45,171 nt of DNA, taken from contig JADZCI010000057.1 in assembly GCA_020851655.1 (NCBI GenBank), positions 1 to 45,171 on the forward strand, given 5' to 3'. Below the pieces are notes generated by a model. The model saw nothing but the letters and a program-made list of their open reading frames with translations, had not been told where the DNA came from and made no database searches. Shown piece after piece: positions 8,316 through 15,995 of the stretch (position 1 is its first letter; every line of letters starts with the position of its first letter). A program made the position numbers and the translations under genes. The DNA comes from Bryobacterales bacterium. Lineage in GTDB: Bacteria > Acidobacteriota > Terriglobia > Bryobacterales > Bryobacteraceae.

Positions 8316-8942
8316 ATGTGGATTGACGTATCGGTTCCGCTTTATCACGGCATGGTTGGGTGGAAGGGTGATCCGCGTCCCAAGGTGACGCAGAAGCTCT
8401 CCATGGAGAAAGGCGACATCTGTAACCTGACCGTGCTCGACATGTCGGCGCACACCGGCACGCATATGGATGCGCCGCGTCATTTCGTGCGCGATGGAGC
8501 GGGCATGGAGACGCTGCCGCTGGATGCGGTGATGGGTCCGGCGCGCGTGGTGGCAATCCAGGACCCCACAGCGATCCGGCGCGCCGAACTCGAACCAATG
8601 GGAATTCAGCCGGGAGAACGCATCCTGTTCAAGACGAGTAACTCGGCGCGCTGCTGGGCCACGGACGATTTCGTTGAAGACTTTGTCTATATCTCGAACG
8701 AAGCCGCCCAATACCTGGTTTCCCGCGGTGTCCGTACCGTGGGCGTGGACTACCTGTCTATCGGCGGCTACACCAACGACCTGGTGGAAACACACGTTAC
8801 GATCCTGGGCGCCGGCATCTGGGTCATCGAAGGCTTGAACCTATCCGCGATCGAGCCCGGCAATTACGAACTTGTCTGCCTTCCACTGAAGCTGACCGGC
8901 GCGGACGGAGCCCCGGCGAGGGCGGCACTGCGCAAGATATGA
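8316..8942 (+). CDS. Cyclase-family metal-dependent hydrolase (kynurenine formamidase-like)
   Basis: This 208-residue protein belongs to the cyclase family (Cyclase, PF04199), which includes kynurenine formamidase, isatin hydrolase and related amidases or lactonases. The hallmark HTGTHMDAPRH is present at about residues 47-57 and supplies metal-binding histidines and an aspartate. VGVDYLSIGG near 147 is also typical. The ATG lies 3 bases after the DUF1080 stop, and its own stop overlaps the start of the Nudix gene (ATGA), so translation is probably coupled. Kynurenine formamidase acts in the tryptophan-to-NAD route, which would fit the NAD/ADP-ribose theme of the next two genes, but most family members have other substrates, so this is only suggestive. 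Confidence 0.82.
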   Translation: MWIDVSVPLYHGMVGWKGDPRPKVTQKLSMEKGDICNLTVLDMSAHTGTHMDAPRHFVRDGAGMETLPLDAVMGPARVVAIQDPTAIRRAELEPMGIQPGERILFKTSNSARCWATDDFVEDFVYISNEAAQYLVSRGVRTVGVDYLSIGGYTNDLVETHVTILGAGIWVIEGLNLSAIEPGNYELVCLPLKLTGADGAPARAALRKI

Positions 8943-9529
8943 AGCCCGTCATCGAGAAGCACGAACGCCTGCTCGACGACTTCTTCAAAGTCGACCTTTT
9001 CGAGGTCCGGCTGCCGCGGCGCGACGGCACGCTGAGCAGACCGCGAAAGCAACTGGTTCTCGATCGCGGGGACGCGGTTGCAGTTCTGCTGTTTCGCCCC
9101 GAATCGCAAACAGCGGTCCTGATCCGGCAGTTTCGTTTTCCAGCGTCACAGAAGACGGAAGGCTGGTTGCTGGAAGTTGTGGCCGGAATGATCGATGCGG
9201 GAGAAACGCCGGAGGAAGCGGCACGGCGGGAGACATTGGAAGAGTCCGGCTACGAGGTCCGGCAACTCGAGTTCATCAGCGATTTCTTTCCGACGCCCGG
9301 GGGCAGCAACGAACGGATTTTTCTGTACTATGCCGAAGTGGATTCAGCCATGAAAACGGCCGCTGGCGGAGGCATGGCCTGCGAAGGGGAAGATATCGAG
9401 ATCGTGGAGATGAGGCTTGGCGAACTACATGAGAATCTGGCGCGGGGCGCGTTTCGAGACGCCAAGACTTTGATCGCCGTACAATGGCTGCTGGCCAAAC
9501 GGGCGGCCAGCGGAGGAACCGGGGCGTGA
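8939..9529 (+). CDS. Nudix hydrolase, ADP-ribose pyrophosphatase-like
   Basis: The 196-residue protein carries a complete Nudix box (GMIDAG, E, TPEEAAR, RETLEESGY) at about residues 83-105, whose glutamates bind the catalytic metal. The surrounding layout (VLIRQFRFP before the box, PTPGGSNERIFLYYAE after it, then EGEDIEIVEM) is that of NudF/NudK-type enzymes, which split ADP-ribose or GDP-mannose into a nucleoside monophosphate and a sugar phosphate. Its ATG overlaps the stop of the cyclase gene, and its stop overlaps the GTG start of the next gene. This tight coupling to a TIR-like/macro protein favours ADP-ribose as substrate (inference). Confidence 0.88.
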   Translation: MKPVIEKHERLLDDFFKVDLFEVRLPRRDGTLSRPRKQLVLDRGDAVAVLLFRPESQTAVLIRQFRFPASQKTEGWLLEVVAGMIDAGETPEEAARRETLEESGYEVRQLEFISDFFPTPGGSNERIFLYYAEVDSAMKTAAGGGMACEGEDIEIVEMRLGELHENLARGAFRDAKTLIAVQWLLAKRAASGGTGA

Positions 9530-10683
9530 CTAAAAAGTGTTTCGTGATTATGCCCTTCGGGCAGAAGACCGATCCCAGCGGACAGGTCATCGATTTCGAC
9601 GACATCTACGAGTTCATGATTCGAGGCGCGATCGAGGATGACCTGAAGATAGAGTGCATCCGCTGCGACAAGATCAATGAGCCGGGGCTGATCCACCGGG
9701 ACATGATCCTGAACATCTACGACGCTGATGTGGCCATCGTGGACATCACGACGACCAACGCCAACGTCTTCTACGAACTCGGCGTCCGCCATGCCCTGAA
9801 AAAGGGTGTGACTGTGGTCGTCCGCCGCAGCGGCACGCAGATTCCGTTCAACATTCGCGATCTCAGGGTCATCGATTACGACCCCGGCAAGTTCATGAGC
9901 GTTGTCGGCTGCCGCAAGACCATAAGACAGTTTGTGGAAGCGGGTCTCCGGCTGTCGAAAAACGACAGTCTCGTTCACGAGTACCTGGACCTGCGGATCA
10001 CGTCGCCGCGAGAGCCGATCGCGGAAACCTCCGCCCATTTATTCAGCATCAAAGGCAGCCCGTCCAAAGCTGTCGGCCTGATCACCGGCGACATTCAGAA
10101 CGTCAACATTGCCGACATCTGGGTGAACTCGGAAAACACGAACATGCAGATGGCCCGCTTCTACGATGGTTCCGTTTCGGGTGTCATCCGCTACATGGGC
10201 GCCACAAAGGACGACAAGGGCAACGTCGTGGACGACGTGATTTCGAATGAACTTCAGAGGGTGATGGGCAAGGACCGGTATGTGGATCCCGGAACGGTTA
10301 TTCCCACCGGCGCCGGGGAGTTGGTCAAGTCCAATGGCGTCAAACGCGTCTTTCACGCCGCCGCCGTCCAGGGAGTCATAGGGGAGGGCTATTTTCCGGT
10401 CAAGAACTTTCAATCCTGCGTGCGCCGGGCCATGGAACTCGTGGACATGCCCGACAAGAAGAACCAGAACTGCTCTTCGCTCCTGTTCCCGCTGTTCGGA
10501 ACCGGGACCGGCAAGGGCGATGTGGAGGGCGCTTTCCGGAAGATGCTGGAAACCGCGCTGGGCTATTTCAGGGCCAAGAAGAACACGCAGATCGACCGGG
10601 TTTACTTCCTCAACTATTCGCAAGCGGAGTTCAGAACCTGCATGGGCATCATGGAGAACTCCGAGAACCTGACCAAACTATAG
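9526..10683 (+). CDS. Two-domain protein: deoxyribosyltransferase/TIR-like domain plus macro domain
   Basis: The start is GTG 9526, which overlaps the Nudix stop (GTGA) and has GGAGG at 9512-9516 with 9-base spacing. This gives 385 residues. Residues 4-120 form a Rossmann-like domain of the nucleoside 2-deoxyribosyltransferase/TIR-like type: it opens with CFVIMPFG, has DADVAIVDITTTNANVFYEL, and contains a likely catalytic glutamate E84. Such domains cleave N-glycosidic bonds in nucleosides, nucleotides or NAD. Residues about 183-370 resemble a macro domain (TGDI, VNSENTNM, GTVIPTGAGELV, FHAAA, FPLFGTGTGKGD), which binds or processes ADP-ribose. The canonical glycine-rich GGGV loop is replaced by FYDGSVSGVIRY. 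There are no membrane segments. Together with the Nudix enzyme it may handle ADP-ribose or act in a defence or stress response (inference). Confidence 0.75.
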   Translation: MTKKCFVIMPFGQKTDPSGQVIDFDDIYEFMIRGAIEDDLKIECIRCDKINEPGLIHRDMILNIYDADVAIVDITTTNANVFYELGVRHALKKGVTVVVRRSGTQIPFNIRDLRVIDYDPGKFMSVVGCRKTIRQFVEAGLRLSKNDSLVHEYLDLRITSPREPIAETSAHLFSIKGSPSKAVGLITGDIQNVNIADIWVNSENTNMQMARFYDGSVSGVIRYMGATKDDKGNVVDDVISNELQRVMGKDRYVDPGTVIPTGAGELVKSNGVKRVFHAAAVQGVIGEGYFPVKNFQSCVRRAMELVDMPDKKNQNCSSLLFPLFGTGTGKGDVEGAFRKMLETALGYFRAKKNTQIDRVYFLNYSQAEFRTCMGIMENSENLTKL

Positions 10684-10689
10684 GAGCGC

Positions 10690-11649
10690 CTACGCGGGAT
10701 CGCCGTCGCGGTGCGCCGGTTGCATGGCGCTGCCTTCCTTCTTCTTGTAAGTCTCCACCTTCGACCCCGTCGGCCCTTGCTTGGTGCGATGCAGCAGGAC
10801 GGTCATCTCCTGCCTGGTCATTTTCTTGAAGGTCTTTACCACCCCGGTGTTCTCCTCGAGCTGGGCGGTCGATTCGACGCCGGATACGACGGTATCAATG
10901 TCCTGGCTGAGTGAGAACCTGAGACACTCCTCGATGCGAGCCACCTGGTTTTTTCCGATGCCTCCCATGGCGTTCGACTTCATCGCCAGCACGCCGAGTC
11001 CTTTCTTGCGCGCCACCGGCAGCACGTTTTCGATAAAGCTCAGGTAGTGAGGGTCGACGCAATTGACCGGGAACTGAATGGTTTCCCAAACGTCGGTGGC
11101 GGCCAACAGGCGTAAATGAATCGAAGGATCCCGGTGTCCTGTAAAGCCGATGTGCCGCACCTTGCCTTGCTGCTTTGCCAGCACGAAGGCTTCGAGCGAA
11201 CCACCTGGCCCGAGGATCTGATCCACCTCTTTGTGCTCGCTCACCTGGTGGCATTGCCACAGGTCCAGATAGTCGGTCTTCATCAGCTTCAACGACTCTT
11301 CCAGTTCCGCCATCGCTTCGGCCTTGCTGTACTTTTCGGCTTTGGTCATCAACAGCACTTTTTGCCGCCGGCCTTCGCCGAACGCCTTGCCGTAGATTTC
11401 CTCGCTCTTTCCGTTGTGATAGATCCGGGCGTTGTCGAAGAAGTTGACGCCCAAGTCCATGGCGCGGTGAATGATTCGAATGGCGTTGTCTTCGCCTTGG
11501 ACGGCCATGTGGTAGCCGCCCAGGGTGAATCGTGACACCTTGAGTCCACTTTTGCCCAAAGTCGTCATGGGCATGGGCGCGCCGGCGGCAAGCCTTTCGG
11601 ACAGTCCGGCCGTCGCCGCGGATGCTTGGAGAAATGCTCGGCGGTTCAT
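10690..11649 (-). CDS. Tat-exported aldo/keto reductase
   Basis: The 319-residue protein begins MNRRAFLQASAATAG, a twin-arginine-type signal, so it is probably exported folded with its cofactor. The rest is an aldo/keto reductase TIM barrel with the catalytic tetrad visible: D72 in VNFFDNA, Y77 in ARIYHNG, K103 in LLMTKAEK and H134 in LWQCHQV. Aldo/keto reductases reduce carbonyls with NADPH. Exported members of this kind are common in Acidobacteria and Planctomycetes and mostly of unknown substrate. It is convergent with the macro-domain gene (6 bases apart) and divergent from the HtrA gene with only 25 bases between start codons, so the two promoters must overlap each other's coding starts. 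Confidence 0.88.
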   Translation of the reverse strand: MNRRAFLQASAATAGLSERLAAGAPMPMTTLGKSGLKVSRFTLGGYHMAVQGEDNAIRIIHRAMDLGVNFFDNARIYHNGKSEEIYGKAFGEGRRQKVLLMTKAEKYSKAEAMAELEESLKLMKTDYLDLWQCHQVSEHKEVDQILGPGGSLEAFVLAKQQGKVRHIGFTGHRDPSIHLRLLAATDVWETIQFPVNCVDPHYLSFIENVLPVARKKGLGVLAMKSNAMGGIGKNQVARIEECLRFSLSQDIDTVVSGVESTAQLEENTGVVKTFKKMTRQEMTVLLHRTKQGPTGSKVETYKKKEGSAMQPAHRDGDPA

Positions 11650-11674
11650 AAGGGATTAGGATGATTATAACGGC

Positions 11675-13081
11675 ATGGGGTCAAAATCAAAATCGGAGTT
11701 TCGCCTTCCCATACTTCTTGGGCTGGTCTGCTGTCTGAGCCTGGCCCGGGCGCAGGCGCTCGGCTCGTTAAGCGAGTCTTTTCGGGACCTTTCCCGGCGC
11801 GTGCATCCGTCCGTGGTCAAGGTGGTCGCGACGGGATTCCGGCCGCTCGACGAAGAGGACGACACGGCCGAACCGGGGGTCCTGATCCGCCAGCAAAGCT
11901 CGGGTTCCGGAGTGATCATCGATCCTGAAGGCTTGATTGTCACCAATGCCCATGTCGTCACAGGCGCCAAAAAGATCCAGATCACGCTGGCGCCAATCAG
12001 GGACGAGTTGAGGCGCTCGGCGGCCCGCCCTCGAGGGCGGGTGCTGCGCGCCGAACTGGTCGGACTGGATGTGGAAACGGACCTGGCTCTTCTGCGGGTC
12101 CCGCCGGTGGGGCTTTCCGCGCTGCCACTGGCCGATTCCGACCAGATTGAGCAGGGCCAGGTGATCCTGGCTTTCGGCAGCCCGCTCGGACTCGACAATT
12201 CGGTCAGTTTCGGGATCGTGAGTTCGACGGCCCGTCAACTCAAGCCCGACGATCCGATGATCTACATCCAGACCGATGCGCCAATCAATCCTGGAAGCAG
12301 CGGCGGCCCGCTTGTCGATGCCGACGGGCGCATCGTCGGCATCAGCACGCTGATCCTTTCCCAATCCGGCGGTAACGAGGGCCTGGGGTTCGCCGTCCCG
12401 AGCAACATCGTTTCCAACGTGGTCGCGCAACTCAGGAAGAGTGGCCGGGTCGTGCGGGGCGAGGTGGGGTTGCGCGTTCAGACCATCACGCCCACGCTTG
12501 CCTCGGCTTGGCGGCTGAGCCAGGAATGGGGCGTGGTCGTCTCCGACGTCGAGCCGGAAACCTCAGCCGAGAAGGCGGGAGTTCAACCGGGAGATGTCAT
12601 CCGGGCCGTCAACGGCAAGACCATGGAAAACGCCAGGCAGTTCAACGTCAATGTTTACCGCCCGCCCATCGGATCCGTGATTCAGTTGGAACTCACTCGC
12701 GACCAAAGGACATTGACCGTCGGCCTTCCGGTGGTCGAGCGGAAATCCGAGCCTGAGCAGATTGCAGCCATGGGTGGCCGCGAGGAGAACCTGATCTCCG
12801 ATCTGGGCGTTTTCGTCCTCGACCTGACCGAAAGCGTAAGGGAGCACTTGGGGCCATTGCGGCATGATGACGGTGTGCTGATCGCTTCGCGCCTGGAAGA
12901 CAGCCCCCTCTTTGACGAATCGCTCAAGGCGGGGGACGTCATTTATGCGATCAACCGGGAGCCCGTCAGGAATGTTGCGGCTTTGCGGGCGGCGCTCAAG
13001 CGGCTGAAATCCGGCGACCCGGTGGCGCTTCAAATTGAACGGCAGAACAAACTGGCCTTTGTCGCTTTCGAACTTCCCTGA
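11675..13081 (+). CDS. HtrA/DegP-like serine protease with two PDZ domains
   Basis: This 468-residue protein has a signal peptide (about 1-27, ending SLARAQA) and a trypsin-like protease domain with the triad H93 (TNAHVV), D136 (VETDLALL) and S209 (NPGSSGGPLVD). A first PDZ domain lies at about 262-355 (with AEKAGVQPGDVIRAVNGKTM) and a second at about 380-468 (LFDESLKAGDVIYAINREPV). HtrA proteins degrade or refold damaged periplasmic proteins. An acidic linker (LDEEDDTAEP) sits in the LA-loop region. The start at 11675 is chosen because it gives a complete signal peptide. The ribosome binding site is weak. Its end lies 4 bases from the convergent response regulator gene. Confidence 0.9.
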   Translation: MGSKSKSEFRLPILLGLVCCLSLARAQALGSLSESFRDLSRRVHPSVVKVVATGFRPLDEEDDTAEPGVLIRQQSSGSGVIIDPEGLIVTNAHVVTGAKKIQITLAPIRDELRRSAARPRGRVLRAELVGLDVETDLALLRVPPVGLSALPLADSDQIEQGQVILAFGSPLGLDNSVSFGIVSSTARQLKPDDPMIYIQTDAPINPGSSGGPLVDADGRIVGISTLILSQSGGNEGLGFAVPSNIVSNVVAQLRKSGRVVRGEVGLRVQTITPTLASAWRLSQEWGVVVSDVEPETSAEKAGVQPGDVIRAVNGKTMENARQFNVNVYRPPIGSVIQLELTRDQRTLTVGLPVVERKSEPEQIAAMGGREENLISDLGVFVLDLTESVREHLGPLRHDDGVLIASRLEDSPLFDESLKAGDVIYAINREPVRNVAALRAALKRLKSGDPVALQIERQNKLAFVAFELP

Positions 13082-13085
13082 GCCG

Positions 13086-13706
13086 TCAGAAGTCGATGTT
13101 GGTCAGAATCTCCGACGGCTTCAGCCCGAAGGCGTGAGCGATGGCCAGCAGGCTTTCCATGCTTGGCAGGTTGGCGCCGCGCTCAATCGAACTGATCTGG
13201 GAAACGCTCAGCTTTGAGTAGAACGCCAAGTCCTTCAACGACCAGTCCCGCTCGGCGCGCAGCAGCCGGATTTTGTGCCCCAAGCGCTCGCGAAGTTTGT
13301 CCTGTTGTGTGCGTCCCAATCCAAACTGCTCGGCCGCGTTGGCCAAGGTCTGCCGGAGTTGCGCGAGAGAAAACGGCTTGGCGAGATAATCGAAGACCTT
13401 GAGTTTGAAGGTGGCGCGCATGTCCTCGAGCGACGGGTAACCGGTGACGACAATCACGCAGAGGCCGGGCCAGCGTGAAAAGGCTTGCTCCAGGACTCTG
13501 TCTCCACGCGTTTCGCCCATCTTCATGTCAAGCAGAATCACGTCAGGGCGCTGCTGTTCCTCGGCATCGAACAAGGCCGCCGGTTCCTTGAACGTGCGCA
13601 CCGCGTAGAGTCCCTCATCACGAAGAAAGTCCTCCATGTAGGTGAGGAAATCCATGTCGTCATCCAACACGGCGATGTCAATGAGTCCAGGGAGCGGTGC
13701 GTCCAT
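13086..13706 (-). CDS. Response regulator with receiver and XRE-type HTH domains
   Basis: The 206-residue protein has a receiver domain (about 9-125) with the acidic pocket LDDD (14-17), the phosphorylation site D60 in ILLDMKMG, T88 and K110 (LAKPF). The C-terminal part (about 137-200) is a Cro/CI-type helix-turn-helix: LGHKIRLLRAERDWSLKDLA, SVSQISSIERG, then the family's AHAFGLKPSEI ending. Response regulators normally end in OmpR, NarL or NtrC-type domains, so a receiver joined to an XRE domain is unusual. It lies one base downstream of the kinase gene and is surely its partner. The pair diverges from the ACIII/caa3 respiratory operon, which it may control (inference). Confidence 0.88.
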   Translation of the reverse strand: MDAPLPGLIDIAVLDDDMDFLTYMEDFLRDEGLYAVRTFKEPAALFDAEEQQRPDVILLDMKMGETRGDRVLEQAFSRWPGLCVIVVTGYPSLEDMRATFKLKVFDYLAKPFSLAQLRQTLANAAEQFGLGRTQQDKLRERLGHKIRLLRAERDWSLKDLAFYSKLSVSQISSIERGANLPSMESLLAIAHAFGLKPSEILTNIDF

Positions 13707-13707
13707 A

Positions 13708-15195
13708 TCAGGTAGTCACAGGGGTAACGGCGGCGGGCAACAGGATTTCGAGCTTCGCTCCCCCGCCGGAGCGATTGGTTGCGGTGATTGAGCCGCCATG
13801 TTGCGTAACGATGCCTTCGGCGACGGTAAGACCAAGACCCGTGCCATGGGAATCAAGCCGGGTTGTGACAAAGGCTTCGAAGACTTCGGGCAGGATTTCG
13901 TCGGAGATGCCGGGGCCGTTGTCTTCCACAGTGATGGCGACCGCCGGCCGGGAGTCCATCCGGGTGGCGCGCGCCTGAACCGTGATCCGGCCATTCCGGC
14001 ATGGCGCCGCTTGAAGGGAATTGCGCAGCAGATTGACAAACACCTGCGCCAGCCGGTCGCTGTTGCCCACCACCGCGCAGCCTTCGGGCACGCGGTTTTC
14101 AAATGCCACATCCGGCGATTTTTCGTCGATGGCCACGAACCCCCAGGCCTCGTCAACGAGGGGTTTCAACTCCACCGGCTCCATGCTCTGGCGGCGGGCA
14201 CGGGCAAAATCCAACAGCGCTTCGCTGATCTTTCTTAGCCGCAGGGTCACGCGGATCATGCGCTGCAGGCGGCTTTGCGTGGCGGGGGAGTCGACGGTCT
14301 CCAGCAACTTTTCAATGGACCCGTGCAACACGGCCAGCGGAGTGTTCATCTCATGCGCCACGCTCGCGCTAAGCAATCCGAGGCTCACCAGGCGGTCCTG
14401 CGATTCCAGGTTTCTCTTGGCGTCTTCCAGACGCTGGAGTGTCTGCGCCAGGTCCTCTTCTCTCCGCCGCAGCTCGCGGATCATTTCGTTTTGAGAGCGC
14501 ATGATCTTGCCGATTTCATCGCCGGGAATGAAGCTCTCGTCAATGATCTCGCCTTTGAGGTCGCCACGAAGCGAGGCTTCCTCGGCCGCCAACAGCAGCC
14601 GCAGTGGTTGGTACACGTACTTGGGCAGGATCATCAGTTCGAGCATGAGCACCGCCAGTACGTAGACAAGGCCCAAGACAGCGAACACAAGAATCTTAAT
14701 TGATTCGAGCACCTCGTCATAGAAGGATAGGGGGAGACGCAGCCGGTAGAAAGGACCGGTCGCCGGCTGCCACCGGTACAGAAAATCGCTCTCCGCTTCG
14801 CGGCGCCACACCTGCCCTGGGTGCTCATAAAGCCATTCACGCGCGGCTTCCGGAATTTGCAGCTCGGTCGCCGAGCCATGCCGCAAGTCATACTCGGCCA
14901 GTTCTTGAGAGACGTCCTGCTGGCCTTGCGCTTGAAAGGTCCGCACGATGAGCGAGACTTCACGGCTGCGAGCCATGGCGAGCCGCTTCTCCACCAGCGG
15001 AATGAGGGAAAAATAAACGGCGCAAGTGAGCACGATGAAAAAGAGGTTGTGCAGCACCATGAATTTGGGCCACACGCGCAGGTCGCCGAACCGGCGGCTG
15101 ATTCCGCGCAGGGGCCGGAGTTCGGACGAGCGCGAGGGCCGCCTCGACGCCGCGCCAAACACTCCACTGCCCCATTCGGAATTATTGTCAAACAA
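13708..15195 (-). CDS. Membrane sensor histidine kinase
   Basis: This protein of about 495 residues has two membrane helices (about 44-67 and 168-191) flanking a sensor loop of about 100 residues outside the cytoplasm. A HAMP-like region follows (about 192-245), then a coiled coil, the HisKA dimerisation domain with phospho-acceptor H281 (SVAHEMNTPL) and an HATPase domain (NLLRNSLQAA, VEDNGPGIS, GTGLGLTVAEGI). The start used is TTG 15195, supported by AGGGG at 15205-15209 with about 9-base spacing. A later start at the methionine near residue 46 would remove the cytoplasmic N-terminus. It phosphorylates the receiver-XRE protein encoded next. Its stimulus is unknown. Its location suggests a respiratory or redox cue (inference). 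Confidence 0.87.
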   Translation of the reverse strand: MFDNNSEWGSGVFGAASRRPSRSSELRPLRGISRRFGDLRVWPKFMVLHNLFFIVLTCAVYFSLIPLVEKRLAMARSREVSLIVRTFQAQGQQDVSQELAEYDLRHGSATELQIPEAAREWLYEHPGQVWRREAESDFLYRWQPATGPFYRLRLPLSFYDEVLESIKILVFAVLGLVYVLAVLMLELMILPKYVYQPLRLLLAAEEASLRGDLKGEIIDESFIPGDEIGKIMRSQNEMIRELRRREEDLAQTLQRLEDAKRNLESQDRLVSLGLLSASVAHEMNTPLAVLHGSIEKLLETVDSPATQSRLQRMIRVTLRLRKISEALLDFARARRQSMEPVELKPLVDEAWGFVAIDEKSPDVAFENRVPEGCAVVGNSDRLAQVFVNLLRNSLQAAPCRNGRITVQARATRMDSRPAVAITVEDNGPGISDEILPEVFEAFVTTRLDSHGTGLGLTVAEGIVTQHGGSITATNRSGGGAKLEILLPAAVTPVTT

Positions 15196-15350
15196 GAAAA
15201 TTTTCCCCTATTGCGTAAATAATACGGTTATGCTAGAAAATCAATAAGCACGCCCGTATGGGTGTAAACTGCTCGCGCCAACACGCGACAGAGCTGGGCT
15301 CGGCCTGACAGAGGGGCTGAAGTCACTCCTGGTATCGAAAGAAAATCTGG
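15196..15350. other. Divergent intergenic region between kinase and actA
   Basis: This 155-base region must hold the start signals for the two-component genes (leftward) and the large respiratory operon (rightward). It is AT-rich at 15181-15250 and GC-rich after that. On the minus strand TTGATT, 17 bases, TATTTA is a weak promoter candidate for the kinase. I could not find a convincing sigma-70 promoter toward actA, which fits activator-dependent transcription. No small gene is apparent. Confidence 0.4.
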
Positions 15351-15995
15351 ATGAACGTCTTCCCTAAGGGATTCGATACGAATTTGCGCCTTGGCATTGC
15401 CGGCGCGCTCGTGATTTTGGGAGCAGTGAGTGGGGCGGCAGCCTACCTCCTCCATCCCCAACAATTGGACACAGGCTATCAGCCGCGGCAACCAGTCCCA
15501 TACAGCCACAAGCTGCATGCCGGCAATCTTGGAATGGACTGCCTGTACTGTCACGCCACCGTCGACAAGTCGAGCTACGCCGCGATTCCGGCGACCGAAA
15601 CTTGTATGAACTGTCACCATCGAGTGAAAGACAAGAGCCCCAAACTACAGATGGTCCGGGACAGTTACGCGTCGAACCAGCCTGTGCCCTGGATCAAGAT
15701 TCACCGTCTTCCGGATTACGTCTATTTTAATCACCAGGCTCACGTCACCGCGGGCGTGAGTTGCGTCAGTTGTCACGGCCGGGTCGACCAGATGGTCGAA
15801 GTGATGCAGGTCAACACACTGAACATGGCCTGGTGCCTGGATTGCCACCGCAATCCGGCGCCCAATGTTCGCCCGGCGCAGTTCGTCACCAAGTTGGACT
15901 GGCAGCCCGACATCGACGCGGCGGAATTGGGCCGCAAGATTATCGCGGAAAAAGGCATCCATCCTCCCGAGTATTGTTCGGGGTGTCACCGATGA
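15351..15995 (+). CDS. actA: Alternative complex III pentahaem cytochrome c subunit ActA
   Basis: The 214-residue protein has an N-terminal membrane anchor (about 13-33) and five CXXCH haem-binding motifs: CLYCH (64-68), CMNCH (85-89), CVSCH (138-142), CLDCH (162-166) and CSGCH (209-213). This count and the position upstream of actB identify the pentahaem subunit of alternative complex III, which replaces cytochrome bc1 in many bacteria and oxidises membrane quinol. ActA carries electrons on the periplasmic side toward the partner oxidase. It is the first gene of the operon, and its stop overlaps the actB start (ATGA). Confidence 0.93.
   Translation: MNVFPKGFDTNLRLGIAGALVILGAVSGAAAYLLHPQQLDTGYQPRQPVPYSHKLHAGNLGMDCLYCHATVDKSSYAAIPATETCMNCHHRVKDKSPKLQMVRDSYASNQPVPWIKIHRLPDYVYFNHQAHVTAGVSCVSCHGRVDQMVEVMQVNTLNMAWCLDCHRNPAPNVRPAQFVTKLDWQPDIDAAELGRKIIAEKGIHPPEYCSGCHR

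Noticed and set aside
15231-15250. A possible second BlaI operator upstream of actA
   Set aside because: Only one half (TGCTAGA) matches. The other arm is disrupted, so it is most likely chance.
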